DNA of 64,000 nucleotides from Formicarius rufipectus (Eukaryota > Chordata > Aves > Passeriformes > Formicariidae), in NCBI GenBank assembly GCA_013399695.1, contig VXAU01001827.1, positions 128,165 to 192,164 of the forward strand, read 5' to 3'. Position 1 is the first letter of the stretch. The number at the start of each line of letters is the position of its first letter. Shown here one piece after another: positions 36,863 through 49,850 of this stretch. A program made the position numbers and the translations under genes. The notes below the pieces were generated by a model. That model was not told the origin of the DNA, ran no database searches, and saw nothing but the letters and a program-made list of their open reading frames with translations.

Positions 36863-37646
36863 GTCAATTGAAAATTTTCATCTACTTCTAGATTTTTTCC
36901 TGATAGAACTAAATGTTCCCAAAACAAACAGACAAACAAACAGACTCATATTGGTCTGTCTTAAATATAGATGCTATGAAATGTAATTAACATAACTGAC
37001 AGAAATGCATCCAAGACAAAAAACTATTCAGAATTTCTGTAATGTTGGGGAAAATTCAGTTTCAGGCTATACATTTGTTCTCAACTTCATTTCCAGAGGA
37101 TTATCAAAAAAGGAATGTAGATGTGCCAATAAGGACATACTGAGACATTTCAGCTGTGAATGTTTCCCCTGATTGCTCTTTGCTCAAATTTCACAAATAT
37201 GTTTGATAATTGCTTCATATGGGAATGGTAAAGGAGCAGCTGACCCAACAGGAAAGGAAAAGTTTTAAAGGTTATAGAGATTCTTTGCAAAATGTTTGTT
37301 TTCTATGCCACACTTCTCTGCAAATAGGCTTAATATAGTGACAAAAGTATATCAATAAGGAAAACGTATTCTCAGGAGACAGCCTTAAAGACCTTGACTT
37401 TATTTTTGTGATGATCCGAAATCAAACAATTCCACACCTATTTGCAATGTAAGCAGAGCTGTACTCCTAGATATTTCTAATGTGGATTAAACTATTTTTT
37501 TGCGTCTAATATGGATCACAACAGGATTTTTCTTAAGGGGATTTGATGTGGGTTTTTTTTCCCAAGATTTAAAAAATTATCTTGATAGGTATGAGGAACT
37601 AAACAGGGTTTTGGGAATAGAAACTGAGAAAACTCAAGGAAAAGGT

Positions 37647-37700
37647 AGAACTTGATCTCAGAGGTCTTTTCCAACCGAGTTGATTCTATAATTCTGTGAA
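37647..37700 (+). mobile_element. Short CR1 tail of the TTAGAGGTC-like class
   Basis: gaacttgatctcagaggtct, tttccaaccgagttgattct, ataattctgtgaa. Preceding 120 bp show no clear CR1 similarity. Confidence 0.8.
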
Positions 37701-38617
37701 AAACATTCACTAAACCCATAGCCTGCTCCAATCAATAGTTTTCTATAATTTCAGAACAGAGTAATCAAAAGTTTAGGGATAAGAAATATTTGTTTAATGA
37801 GCCTGAAGGAGGCAACATGAGAGATGAACAACAGGCTTTGCAACTCAGAATCAAGACCTGTTACATGTTAAGAGAATTACTCTACATGACATACCTACTT
37901 CAGAAAGGGCACTATGGACTTAAGGGCCTGCATCAGTTTCTGTTTTGTGAACCAGTCCAGAGCTATAGATAAATATAATTACTTTTTTTACACCAGGAGC
38001 TAAAGGAAAAATTAAAGTCAAATCTCAGCTATGAGAAGAATTCCTGGCTGATTCTTCAAAACCATGTTGCTTTGAAAGACGGGGTTGTTTAATGATCTTC
38101 AAAGCAAAGTAAGAAAGAGCTTTTATAGAGCATGAAAAAGCATGCAATAAAGACTTTTACTTACATGATTTCAGGCTGGTATAACTGATTCATGCTTACC
38201 TTAGCTTGTACTCTTAGACTGGTTTAAATGCTATCACAATTTCTAGTCACCTTTCAGCTCTACATCTATTTTTGGCATTCTTGGCCTATTTATCTTAACA
38301 GCAATTGAACCCACTCTTCAACCTACTATGCTTGACAAAAAAAGGTGTATTTCTCTTGCTGTCCCTAAACTCAGCGCTGTGCCCACGGACCTCAGCACAC
38401 AGACAAAACATGCTGTCCTGGGGCAGTTTTGTAACTACCAAACTCAGCCACATCCAAACAGTCTCTTAGTGGTTTTTCCTTCATGTTAACTGTCAGATCT
38501 TGCCCAGAAATTATTTGGGAGACTGCAAACTGTCCCAGGCCATGTAAACACAGGTGTCAGTGCTCAGAATTATTTCCTAATGTTGCTTCATTGCATGGTA
38601 TCAAACTTCAGGTACTA

Positions 38618-39027
38618 CAGAAAGGCTGAGAGAGCTGGAGCTGTTCAGCCTGGAACAACAGAGGGATCCAGGGAGACCCTTCCAGCACCTAAAGGGGATA
38701 TAAGAGAGCTGTAGAGGGAATTTTGACAAGGGCATGGAGAGATAGGGCAAGGGGAAATGGCTTTAAACTAACATGGGAAGGTTGAGATTGGATATTAAGA
38801 AGAAATAGTTCCCTATGAGGGTGGTGAGGCACTGACACAGGCTACCTGGAGAACCTGTGGATGCCCCATCCCTGGAAGCATTCATGGCCAGGTTGGATGG
38901 GTCTTGGAGCAACCTGGTCTAGTGGAAGGTGACCATGGTCATTGCAGGGTGTTTGGAACAAGATGGCCTTTAAAGGTCACTTCCAACCCAAACTCCTCTA
39001 TGACTGAGTCTATGATTCTGGGATTCT
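38618..39027 (+). mobile_element. CR1 copy, about 410 bp
   Basis: gaaaggctgagagagctgga, gctgttcagcctggaacaac, gggcaaggggaaatggcttt, tgagggtggtgaggcactga, gccccatccctggaagcatt, gcaacctggtctagtggaag and gatggcctttaaaggtcact, ending in tctatgattctgggattct. Confidence 0.95.
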
Positions 39028-39439
39028 ATTCTAACATGACATGGAAATTAATGACTAGACAGAGAACAGACATGGAAATCCGTGGCCCTGACAACAGAGA
39101 GGTGATGATAATCTTGCAGCTATTCAGACACTTGATCAGCTGAACAACTGTAGAATTCCCTGAACTGCCTGAGCTCTGTTGACTGCACAGTGATTTGAAC
39201 ATCCAGTGCACTCCTCCTGTAGCCATCTAAGTGTGGATATCATAGTCTGCCAGATGAATCCCATCTGCAAATGCAGTAGTTCCACTGCTCTCAAAATTGT
39301 TGTGCAGTAGTGAAAGTGCTAAAAGAGAAAGTTGCCAACTAGCACAATATCACTGTCACTTTTCAGAGATATTGTAAAGGTGACAAAAACTCCCTTCAGT
39401 TGTCAATAATTACAGAATTTCCCGGTCCAACCACACAAT

Positions 39440-39740
39440 CTCCATGGCAAACTATAAAAATCTTGCTGTGCTATTGCTTCATTTAGCATTCAAGTTGTAA
39501 TTAATAAGGCTAATTATTCTAGTTGGGATGCATTTGCAATGATAAGCATAGTAGACTGGGATTATCATTAGGCACGTTCAGTTTTACACAGTTCAGGAGC
39601 TGTTGGTTAATGAAGTTTAATGTGATACCATCAGTAACAAGTATGATATAATTGGTTACAGGGAAAAGGCTCCTCATGCAGGTGGCTGGGAGAAATGGCT
39701 CTCACTCAATTATGCTTTCAATTATTTTGGATGAATGAGG
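39440..39740. promoter_or_regulatory. Candidate conserved noncoding element
   Basis: Unique sequence with GTAATTAAT, GGCTAATTATTC, GTTAATGAAG and CAATTATG-type homeodomain cores and a GATAAG/TTATC pair. It lies 400 bp after the end of a CR1 copy and 270 bp before the right arm of the 46-bp inverted repeat. Function is inferred. Confidence 0.27.
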
Positions 39741-40007
39741 CAGGATCCTTAAGCTCATTATAAGCCCAAATCCACAATAAGTAAGTAAATATTTTGACAC
39801 GGTGTTGAAACTTCTGTAAAAGCATCTATAATGTTTATAAGGATTGGAAAGGTTGCATATTGTATGATCATCATTCAGTGCCAACTAAAGGAAATTAATG
39901 AATTTGTTAACCATTCAGTCTCACTGGAGTAATATTTTCACATAAGACTAGTCAGTTTTCTGAAATATTGTCAGAGATTATATGGTTTTATAAATACCCT
40001 TTTTTTG

Positions 40008-40053
40008 TATTTAAATTACCTCTTAATTAGAAGCAGCAAGGTACATTTGAAGT
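40008..40053 (-). repeat. Right arm of the perfect 46-bp inverted repeat
   Basis: Reverse complement of 36817-36862 with no mismatch. The 3145 bp between the arms contains two CR1 copies (37647-37700 and 38618-39027) and a TAAT-rich unique block, but no open frame resembling a transposase. Confidence 0.85.
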
Positions 40054-40429
40054 TAAGCAACACAAAATATTTGCCTTGGTTATGGGATGATCTACTACCA
40101 TATACTGTGTTGGAAAAGGTTATCTATCCAGTTGGGCATAGAATTTTATATTATATTACATCAGAGGAAAAAAAAAGAAAAAATATCAAATATCTGAAGA
40201 TTCATTTGACGTGGCTGAGCTTCAAACTTTGTTGTCATTGCTTCATCTCCATTTTCATCCAGAAGGAAATATAAACAGGATATTACTACCACTGACTCCC
40301 AGCAGAGCTGGTTGTAATTCATCACTGAGATGTCATAGAAGGGACTTTTTTTAGGTGAACAAACTGATGAGTGGCAATCACACATGTTTGCAGATCACAT
40401 ATGTAGAGCAATTACTGTAAAGGCCTAGA

Positions 40430-40815
40430 TCATCCTGTGCAACGTCCCATTGTTTTGGTTTCAATAGAGGATTTTTCCTCAAATCTTCTTTACTCAGACT
40501 GGGAAATATGACATGAAATCCCATAGTACATGTTGAGTAAGGAAAGGGACCAGAAATGGGCTTCCCTGAATGTCCCAGGCTCTGTGAAAGGAGGGGACGG
40601 CCACGTGGTGCTCAGCACAGGGGCTACTGAGCTTCATTCTGCTTGTGCCCCACTGTGCTGGACTATGCATCTGTTTTTGTGGGTCAAATGGATTTTCCTT
40701 TTGTATTAGTGTATTTATTGTGATCTTTTTATTAAGTTGTTATTCTGACTTGCAATCTCATTCTGAGTTGGGTTCATTTCTCCTGCTGGTTTACCTTTAA
40801 ACCAGCACACCTACT
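40430..40815 (+). mobile_element. Possible solo LTR remnant of an endogenous retrovirus
   Basis: The stretch has a U3/R-like layout: cacgtggtgctcagcac, then ctttttattaagttgt resembling a degenerate polyadenylation region, and an end in aaaccagcaca. A 10-bp hairpin (40784-40793 with 40798-40807) sits at the 3' end. From memory this resembles songbird ERV LTRs, but I cannot verify it, and the TG start and target duplication are not clear. No internal viral genes are adjacent. Confidence 0.35.
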
Positions 40816-41944
40816 CAGGATATTCTGTGACTCTATGATTTTATGACTTCTGATATGGAGCCATAAGAAATGTAGCAAAAATCTGTCCTACATTAAGTTT
40901 GGAGAACAAGATTTACTCTTCAGGTCAAAATCTTTAAATTATCTAATTGCTTATTCCCATCATTTTTCCAACCTGCTTTTCAGAATGCTTAAACTTCTGT
41001 CAATTGACATTTACAAAACTATATTAAATATTACTGAGGTCCAGTATGGCACAAATAGCCTGGAACCCTTGTTGAGATTTAACTCTGGAGAAAGCAAGTG
41101 GATTCCTCAAAGCTAGCTGGGAACAGCAATACTGTGAGGAAACCCTTAGTTGGTAATCCATTAAGATTGCCAAAAACTGCTTATTCCATAATATACACAT
41201 GGTATTAGAGGAAACACAAAGAAAGCTGCTGTGGTCACCCACTGACAGAGTGGTTTTCAGTGTTAAAAGCCATTTTTTTACACTTCCTTGCATACCAAAG
41301 CTGTGCAAATCCAGCATGATTTGAGCCAACACCAGCACAGAAGGACTCCAGCATCAGGACCTGGGTCATTTCTCTTTGCCCTGCAACACTCAGATCGGTA
41401 ATGTATTGTAGAATCTGTTTTACAAGGTCAGTATGACTTCATTTATTTTTAATCCTATAAGAATAAGGGTAAAGCTACTAGATCCATTTGTATTTGTCTA
41501 TTAAAACAGACATTAAATATCAGGAGTCTTCAAATATGACACTCCCTTGGGAGCTGCTGGAAGTCATTCTGTGTTAAATCTAGCTGAAGTGATTGTGAAA
41601 TGATTGTAGGAGTGGATGTGATTTTAAATGATAGACAGTGCCTAAGTAAATGTCACCTGAAACTTCAACAGGTGTGATCCAATTAAATGGTCAAAGAATG
41701 CCTGTTATAAAGAATACTTTCAGAATGCACATGAAATTCAGAGGTCCAGAAATCTGTAATACCATGACTGCCCTGCTAATTTATGGGAATATCAGCAGGT
41801 GAATTAATCAGAGACAACTTCACACTGACTGCATTGTGTCCATCACATGCTGCTGCTGTCTACAGTAACAGCCAGGTCAACACCTAAATATTCCTTATAC
41901 ACCTCAGACACATGGGTGACAATGACAGAAAAGGCTCCCCAGCT

Positions 41945-42375
41945 TGGATGTGGAATTGGTTGGATGGTGGCACCAATAAGATAGTGGTCAGTGTCCTGAC
42001 AGACACCAGTGACAAGAGGTGTCTGTACTGGGCCCAGTACTAATGTCTTCATCAATGACACAAACAGGGGATCAAGTGCACCCTCAGCAAGTTTGCCAGG
42101 GGCACCAAGCTGGCAGACAGTGTTGACACACCCGAAGGACTGGATGCCACTCAGAGGGACCTGGAAAAGCTCGAGGAGTAGGCACATGGAAACCTAATGA
42201 GGTTCAACAAGACCAACAGCAAAGTGCCGCACCTTGGCTGGGGCAACCCTGGAGTCAGCAGAGACTGGGGCATGAAGGGGATTGAGGGCAGCCCTGTTGG
42301 GAATGCCTTGAGGATGCTGGTGGATGAAAGGCTGGACATGAGCCAGCAATGTGTGCCTGCTGCCCAGCTGGAGCA
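41945..42375 (+). mobile_element. Internal CR1 ORF2 (reverse transcriptase) fragment, broken
   Basis: Reads from the RT core region into the C-terminal part of CR1 ORF2: VFINDT, then after a frameshift KCTLSKFA, VDTPEG, RDLEKLEE, HGNLMRFNKT, HLGWGNP and VDERLDMSQQC. The catalytic FADD box reads FARG, a TAG stop (42179-42181) replaces the expected Trp after LEE, and a frameshift lies near 42067. There is no 3' region or tail, unlike every other long copy here. Dead element. Confidence 0.9.
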
Positions 42376-45184
42376 TTTGACCACATTGTTTCAGAATGAA
42401 CATCCACAGTCAACAACCATTGCCAAGATTTAGGTAATCCCTGCCTGCATTTGCATATGTTTTGTTCTTAGTCATTCAATAAAGTCACACTTTAATTGAT
42501 GCCTTTGTGAGATGCTTTTACGGGAACTTTCCAGGTGATTAAACTTGCAACAGTTCAGGGAATTCAAAAATGTTTTTTCCTTTTCAGACATGAGTCCACC
42601 AACTGCGCTCATCTATCCTCTTGCTAGATCTCATCTACTTCACGCAGCTATGAACCAGAAATTTGAGGGTGACCATCCCAGACAGGTACTTTCTTAGCAA
42701 TTGTTTTGGAAGCCCCAACCCATGGCCACCAGAAACATTTCTTGCAGCCATGGAAGACTTCAAGTATTTCTGGAAAACATCTCTCCTAGACTGGGATCTA
42801 AAGTAATGTAGTGTAAGATCTGAAAATGCAAAGAAGTATCTATTTAAATAAATGTTTTCCTTAAATCTTTCCTTACTTGCTAAGTCTACTTAACCTCCCA
42901 GAGACAAAAGATGAGGTCACTGATGAGCTGTGATGAATAATTCCAATGTCTAGCAACATGCTGAGGGTGGTATTTGTGGTAAAGATGTTGCTTTGTTTCC
43001 TGGAGGTTTTCAAATATTTTAACTCCAAAGACAGAGGCTCCATTTTGGATAAAAATTAAGCCCTTTATATATGATAGAGACATAAGAGAGCATAGGACAT
43101 CACCATTTTGAGGAGCCAATGGATACTTTTAGTTTCAATTTTTCACCTGAACCAATAGCTGATGACAGCCTTGGTTCAATCAGGCCAGTTTTATTTTCCC
43201 AGATCATTTCCATGTTTTCAGCTGATAAATTGCTGTTGCACTTTCTTGTGCTTATGGATGGTGTCTGGGGATGTCACTGGCTTCTGTGTGCTCCAACTAT
43301 ACTTCAAGGAGAGCAGCTGCAGTTTCCAGGGATGTTTCTAGTTTAAAATCTTAGTTCCCAGGCTCACAGCTCCCAGGCTGGCAGGCAATATCTCTGCCAA
43401 TATTTTTCAGCAGACATTTTCTTCTGTTCAGTAATTTTCCCTTTCTAACCAGGCCACCCTTAAGGCTGCTCACATTGCAGCCTCAGCAGAGAAGATCCAC
43501 TCTGCTTATCCCACCTCTGCTTTCATCTCTTGTCTGGATGGTGTTCTCTAAATAGCTCCCTCTGACAGTGGGAGCACCTCTGTTTCTGCCTAAGAAAAGG
43601 AAGATTTAATAAAAAACATTAAATAGGTAAGTCCAGTTTGGGTGGGATAAAGGCTGACCAGTGCTACATGTGTGTGCACTATGCTGAAAAGTGGTCAAGT
43701 AGGCAGATGTTATAAAACATTATTCATCCTTTTAATCAGAAGAGTAAGTAATAATGATGATGTGAGAAGTGCAGACATTCTGGAGGGAAAAAGAGAGGGG
43801 AAGTGCAGAGAATAAGCACTGAAACTACTGTTAGCCACTGAACAAAACATCAAGAATGGCCAAAAAAACCCTCTGTTTTGGACTCAATAAAACCAGGGTG
43901 CTTTCTGAGTGGCCTGAGAAGTTCTAACATTCCTTGTGTTTACAAGACTATTGGCCCTGAAAATACTTTTCTTCGATATGTATTGAACATGCATATGAGG
44001 TAAAGGCTCAATTAGATCTTAGGTGCTGATGGAACAAAAGCAAGATCCTTGCAAAAGGCCTTGGAAGAACCTGTGCATAGCACAAGTTTCTAAGGTAAAT
44101 TTTATTTTTTTATGCTAAGTGTTATGCCTCTTCCATGAGCTACCTTGAAGCATCGTCCTCATCATGTACAAAGGAAATCTGATCTGATGTTTGCAACCAA
44201 TTTTGGATTGCTCACAGTGAGCCTGATTGACTCCACCCAGTTCCCAAAGACTATAAACCACATATCTGATGCTTCATATTACCTGAATAAATACTAAAGT
44301 GAACCACAGTTTTCCTTATAGCATATGAAATTGAGCTTTTCTAGCAGTTGATGCAGAATTCTGTGTTTTTCTGAGACTGGGTGAAAAGGAAAAGAAAGAA
44401 AAGGATTTGCAGGAACTGCAAGAAGTCAAAAATGGGGACTTGTGGGATTGCAGCAGATCGATTTATAGAGCTTACAGATTGCATGCCCAGATAATTTCAA
44501 AGCACATGGTATGAAGGGGTCAGATCAGCCTCATGCCAACATTTTTTGCAGCATCAGGCAAGACTGTCACTTAAGACCCAGCCAAGAGATTTACAATGTA
44601 AATGGTTAGTGCATATGGGCATGAGATTGCCTAAAGTCCCCAGCTGCCAGCATAGACAAAGTCTTAATTAGCCAATAATGCTGGAAATTTGTGCTACTAT
44701 AGAAGTTTTCTTTATTCAATAAGCAGTTCCTCAAATAGTACTGAATTGAAAACAAAAACCAGTTTGACAAGGAATCAAGGAATGTGGCTTTAGGTCAGTA
44801 TATATTAACTAAAATTTCAGTCAGCTAGCTAAAGGTAAACGTTTATCATTGTACCTCATGAGACGTTTGGTACATGAAGTGAATGAGAACATGTTTCTTT
44901 TGAATGATTAGGTATCTATATTTGGGGATCTAATTCCTTAAGGAGAAACCTGATTACATTGCCAGTTTTTTTAGATCCAGAGAAATAGCTTCTATGAGAG
45001 ATATATAAGAGATTTTAAACACTCGTTCTGCAGACAAATGAACTGCCTGTGCACACTGGGCTAAGAAGTTCAACAGGTTCTAGGTATTTGCACTCAGTTC
45101 TCAGTAAGAGATATTGAAAATAGCAGTTTCTGTATTCAACTTTAGGTAAAGCCACCAAATGGGACAAAATCCCTTCAATAGTTT

Positions 45185-45315
45185 TGGTGTGTTTTTGTTG
45201 GTTTGGTTTGGTTTGTTTTTTGTTTGTTTGTTTGTTTTTGGTTTTGTTTGTTTTGTTTTGTTTTTGTTTGTTTGTTTGTTTGTTTGTGGGGTTTTTTTTT
45301 GTGTTTTTTTTTAAT
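45185..45315. repeat. (GTTT)n tract
   Basis: About 130 bp of imperfect GTTT, GGTTT and GTTTTT units ending in T runs. This is (AAAC)n on the minus strand. No retroelement body adjoins it. Confidence 0.96.
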
Positions 45316-47638
45316 TGCTTGATTTAGTAATGTTTGTTATCCCTTATTTTCTTAAGGTGTGAAATGGTGCTGCTGCAGAGAATGCTGGCCCTTAGGCAGG
45401 GAACTACACTTTATTTTATAATTTTAAGCATGTAAAACAATACAAAAGTAAATTTGTTTGCCTGTCTGTCTGCTTATTTGTTTGATTACCTCAAGTATGC
45501 CCTTGACTGGTCTCAGCTTCTTGGCATTCTTTTGTGTATAAGGAAAAGAGAAACCAGAAGTGTAAACCAACATTATTTCCAAAACACAAGAATTCTGAGT
45601 TACCTGATGTGCTGGAGCAGGGAATGTCAGGCAGCAGATAGCTCACTGAGCTGGTAAAATCTACACTAGGAAAATGGAAATCTGAATCTGATGGCCAATT
45701 CTGAAGGATAATAGTCTGTATAAGCAGCCAGAAACATTTTTTACTCTTTTCAACTAAGACAGAAAAGGCACGGTAAGGCAAAACAGGAATCAGAAAAGGA
45801 TGAAGGAAAAGTCTCCCTTCAAAGACCAGCTCTATCCAGTGAGACTCTGGGCATTTATAAAGGGGACTCAGGAAAGGTCAAGGTCTAAACTGTTTCATAC
45901 TAAAACCAAACAAAATACGAATCAGATGAAAGTAGAAAGTCATATCCTCGTATATGCAAAGTCTTTAAATATATGAACATTATTTTGGCACTCTAAATAG
46001 TCAAGAGAATATACCAGTAATACAATTGCTAATATTTGAAGTTCCCTGCTGTCATAGCAGCCCAAAGAAACCTTGGTATAAATGAAAATGAGGTCAAAGT
46101 GTGTAAGGAACATATAGGCATGCAAGATTGACCAGCTTAAAGCTGATAAGAATAATTGAGATACATCCAAAATGCTACTTTGAAACATTTACTGTGTCTC
46201 ATCTGTATGCCATGCTCTTCAATCCTGAAGATGCCTGAATGGCTTAATAAATTTTCCCTGACAAAGGCAATCAAACTCTCATACTGTGCATCATCTATAT
46301 TTTTCCTGTGGTTTAAAATCCCTGCGTGCCATCAGACACATCTCGTGATCATCTTGAATCCAGAACCAGTTTGGTGAAACGCAACCTTTGTGTTTAATGG
46401 ACCAACAATGTTCAGGACAGTCATGGGAAATCAATTCCAAGTATTCTTTGAACTACAAAAATTATCCTACATTGGGAGAAAAAACCTTTTGCTGTGCCAG
46501 GCTTTGATTACTTTCCAAACAGCTGCATCCTGCTAAGTACACTCAGTTTCAGAACCCAGTGAGTTATGCCATGGTTAAGTTTTCCCTGCAGCCGAGAAGA
46601 CCATGGAAAGGAGTGAGAGCAGCATTTCTCTGCCAGTCCTAGTACCTTATGGAAGTTGGAATTCAGCTGTCTGGAACTTAGATAGACCCTTGGTATTAGT
46701 TTCTTCCTTTGGGTAGTAGCTGCAGCACCAGGGAGCAAGGTTCCTTGTTTTCTTTGGAAGAGACGTTCTACATCACTTCAGAATTTCAGAGGATATCTAA
46801 TTAGCCCTATTTACACACTTTACCCCCAAAAGAATCCAGTGCATAAATTGTCCTCATATTTACAAGGACAGACAAAGCAGTAAGTGAAAAGGTGACAGTA
46901 ATTCTTGTGGAGATTTGAAGTGTCTTTGACAATGTCGTGTTGGCTGATCTATTCCAGGTCCAGTCAAGGGGGTTTGACTTGCCTGTTTTCCTTGAACAAC
47001 ATGTTTGTATTATGAAATGTGCTCATATCCAGTACATAATGAACTACCTGACTTGTCAACCAAGATGGAATTAACTGTTATGGCCTTTTGAATTCAGAAG
47101 ACATATGAGTTTATATCTCTTTAAAGAATAAAAGTGTTAAGTGGGAAATGACATTCCTGGGAGTGCAATGTCTTCCCAATGCCCAAATGTGATGGCTCCT
47201 GGCAACTCACATCTCTGCCAGAAAAGCAGTGACTGGGTGGAGACCTTTAACTTGTTACCTTGGCAAGTCACTACTTTATTAATTAAATGAACAGTTGGTA
47301 AAACTTGAAGGACGAGGGAGGAAACCAGGCCCTTGGATGATTGATGAGATGACTGTGGTTGAGCCAGAGCTGGAGAGGAAAAGTCCCTTTTTTGCCTTTT
47401 CCCTTCAGTGTTCTTTTATACAGTCCTTTTTCCCATCCTACTTAGAAGCACCATCCCAAGTCAAGTGGTTGTTAGCAAGTCCAATGCCGTCCATTCACAA
47501 TTCCCTCACTAAATGAGACACATTTTAATTCTGGAAGAGTCAAATTAAGGAATTTTTGTACCATATAGGTAAATGTTATGCAGGAGTATGCTCCTAACTT
47601 TTGCTTAGCCAGAAATTCAAGGATTGGAAGAAGAGGAT

Positions 47639-47658
47639 AAAAAAAAAAAAAAAAAAAA
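47639..47658. repeat. Poly-A run
   Basis: About 20 consecutive A after gaagaggat; no retrocopy recognised upstream. Confidence 0.93.
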
Positions 47659-48885
47659 GCCTGGCATTTCAACAAACTGACATCTGTTTCATTAACAGAC
47701 AACCTGGATTACTTGGTTTTGTGAGTAAGAGGTTTTCATTTGTCATAACTTTGCAAACTGAATGAACTGTTTAATCAGTTTCAGCAGAGCATAATCCCTG
47801 AGCTTTGATATTTATCCCTCATAGCACTTAGCAATCCAAACAATATTATGGATACCTGGAAGCATTGCAGCAGATTCACAATAGCAACCTGTCATAGTCT
47901 GCCCATGTGAAATTATTCCCAAAACAAAAAGGAAAAAAAGAAAGGAAATTACCAAGAGAAAATGACTGTCATTTGGGAAATTCATATTAATTGCCTACAG
48001 TCATAGTTCATATGAACCTGCTCAGCAAGGAATATTTAACATCAATGTTTGAGTAGTCCCCAGAAAATTAACCTCTGTTTTCAGTCAGCTGCACACTTTA
48101 ACAACTGGCAGAAGGGGATTTTCAGTAAGTCAGTTGCTCCATCGATCTGGAAATGACAAGATTTAGGGCACACATTTGCACAGAACAGGGGTGGGGACAG
48201 CTTGAGTTAGCAGAGTATGTAAATTTTCAGGGATGTAAACCTGAGGTTTCCATCAGGGACCATATGTGTGCCCCCAACAGGCACCACCTAATAGGTTATC
48301 CTGGGTAACTAAGGCTGTTTCAGACTGGCAATATCAAGTCAGAAACATGGAGAGCAGAAAGTGTTGAGAAGTGTGGGAGTTATTCATGCAGATAAAGTTT
48401 TAAACAAACAAACAGAAAAGGAAAGCAGATACTCTCATCATCTGTGAACATCTCTAGACTGCAAGCGAATCAAAATAATCAACCCTCCTCAAGACAGTCA
48501 GGAGAGAGAGGGGCGGAAGGAAAAAAGGCAGAATGACCCAAATCATCCATATTAGTCCCTGAGGTCACTATGATTGTCGTGGTGGTCTGGTTCCCTCAGG
48601 ACACATGACGAATATATTTCTGTTATTACTGAACATTTCCTTTATCGAGGTGGGAAACTGCCTTCCACAATTTGAGTGCTGATGAAGGTCTCATTTCCCT
48701 TTCTCATAAGTGTCACAAAGTATATGAACCATGATATGGATTTTTTTCTCCCCACACTTCTTTGTGCCACCTTGATTTACCACCCATACCCCTTCCCTTG
48801 TGGTTTTTTTTTTTGCGTGTCACTGAGAAGAATACGTATTTGTGTTCTCTACAGCACCTGCTGAAATACAAACTACATGTTTCTC

Positions 48886-48999
48886 ACTGGCCTTCTCTTT
48901 TCCAAGCTGAACAAATGCAGCTCCCTCAGCATCATCTCTTATGTCATTAACTCATGCCCCCAGACATCTTCAGGGACTATTTGGTAGCCTTTATTTGTG
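48886..48999 (-). mobile_element. Diverged CR1 fragment (region 3' of ORF2)
   Basis: ctggccttctcttttccaag, ctgaacaaatgcagctccct, cagcatcatctcttatgtca and ttcagggactatttggtagc parallel the CR1 segment that normally reads ccaggctgaac, cagctccctcagcc, ctcata. No tail is present. Confidence 0.5.
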
Positions 49000-49779
49000 T
49001 TTTCACTCCTTGTATGTGTTGTGCTTTTTTTTCTGGGTTTAATGTGCAAATTCAGAAGATGAAAATTCCTGTTCGTTTTGCACATTAGGAAAACTCTTGT
49101 TTCTAAACCCAAACTAGCTGCCTGGAAAGTGAAAAATGCCACAAATGGAGTTGCCATATTCCTCACAATTCTACCAAGCATTTCTGTTGGTTTCTCCAGA
49201 CTCTTCTTTACAGGCTCTATTTATGGTACCAGCAGGATCTTTCAAGAGGAACCTGGATATCTGTAAAACAAACAGGTGGTCTTGGAATCAAGGCATAATC
49301 AATGGCAATTGCTAAGATTTTGCTGGGTATTTAAGAAATCAATCATCTGGAAGAGTTGCAACACCAAGTGAGTTCCTCTTGACATATCAAAGCTCCTGGA
49401 GATTTATCCTCCTGAAACAATAAGCTATTTCTGAGCAGAGCCATAGTTTACTGAAATAAGTCACTACTACATTGCATCTGAGTGACACAAGGTCATGCAA
49501 CCACTAAAGTGCAGAAGAAAGTGGCAAGAATCTCAGAAGAAAAAAATGGTATTTATCAGTCCTGACAAGACTGGCTTGGAAATGGGTACAAAGAATGATT
49601 AGCAAAATGGTCAGTGTTTCATTCTACCTGTAAATAACTATAAAAATAGTATGAGTGACTGTTTAACATGGGGATGGGGTAATTTATTTCCTTATTTAAA
49701 GATTCTTACATTACCTTGTTCAAGCTTTAATTAGGTGTTCAGGAACTTTTTTTGTTTTTTAAGTGACGTTGCATTGGGC

Positions 49780-49850
49780 TTTTTTTTTTTTTCAAAAAAA
49801 ACCCCCAACAACTAAATAAACAAACAAAACAAAAAATCTAATTAGAGAGA
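49780..49850. repeat. T run followed by A run and CAAA units
   Basis: A 12-T run, then caaaaaaaaccccc and aaataaacaaacaaaac. The adjacent T and A runs can form a hairpin. Confidence 0.88.

Larger units (their letters stand above)
40816..48885. other. Intergenic, no gene seen
   Basis: Apart from the ORF2 fragment at 41945 and the GTTT tract at 45185, this 8-kb stretch has no repeat I recognise. Open frames stay at or below 104 codons outside the CR1 fragment. Confidence 0.65.

Noticed and set aside
49780..49850. T-run/A-run pair as a retrocopy insertion tail
   Set aside because: No retrocopy body or target duplication could be seen beside it.
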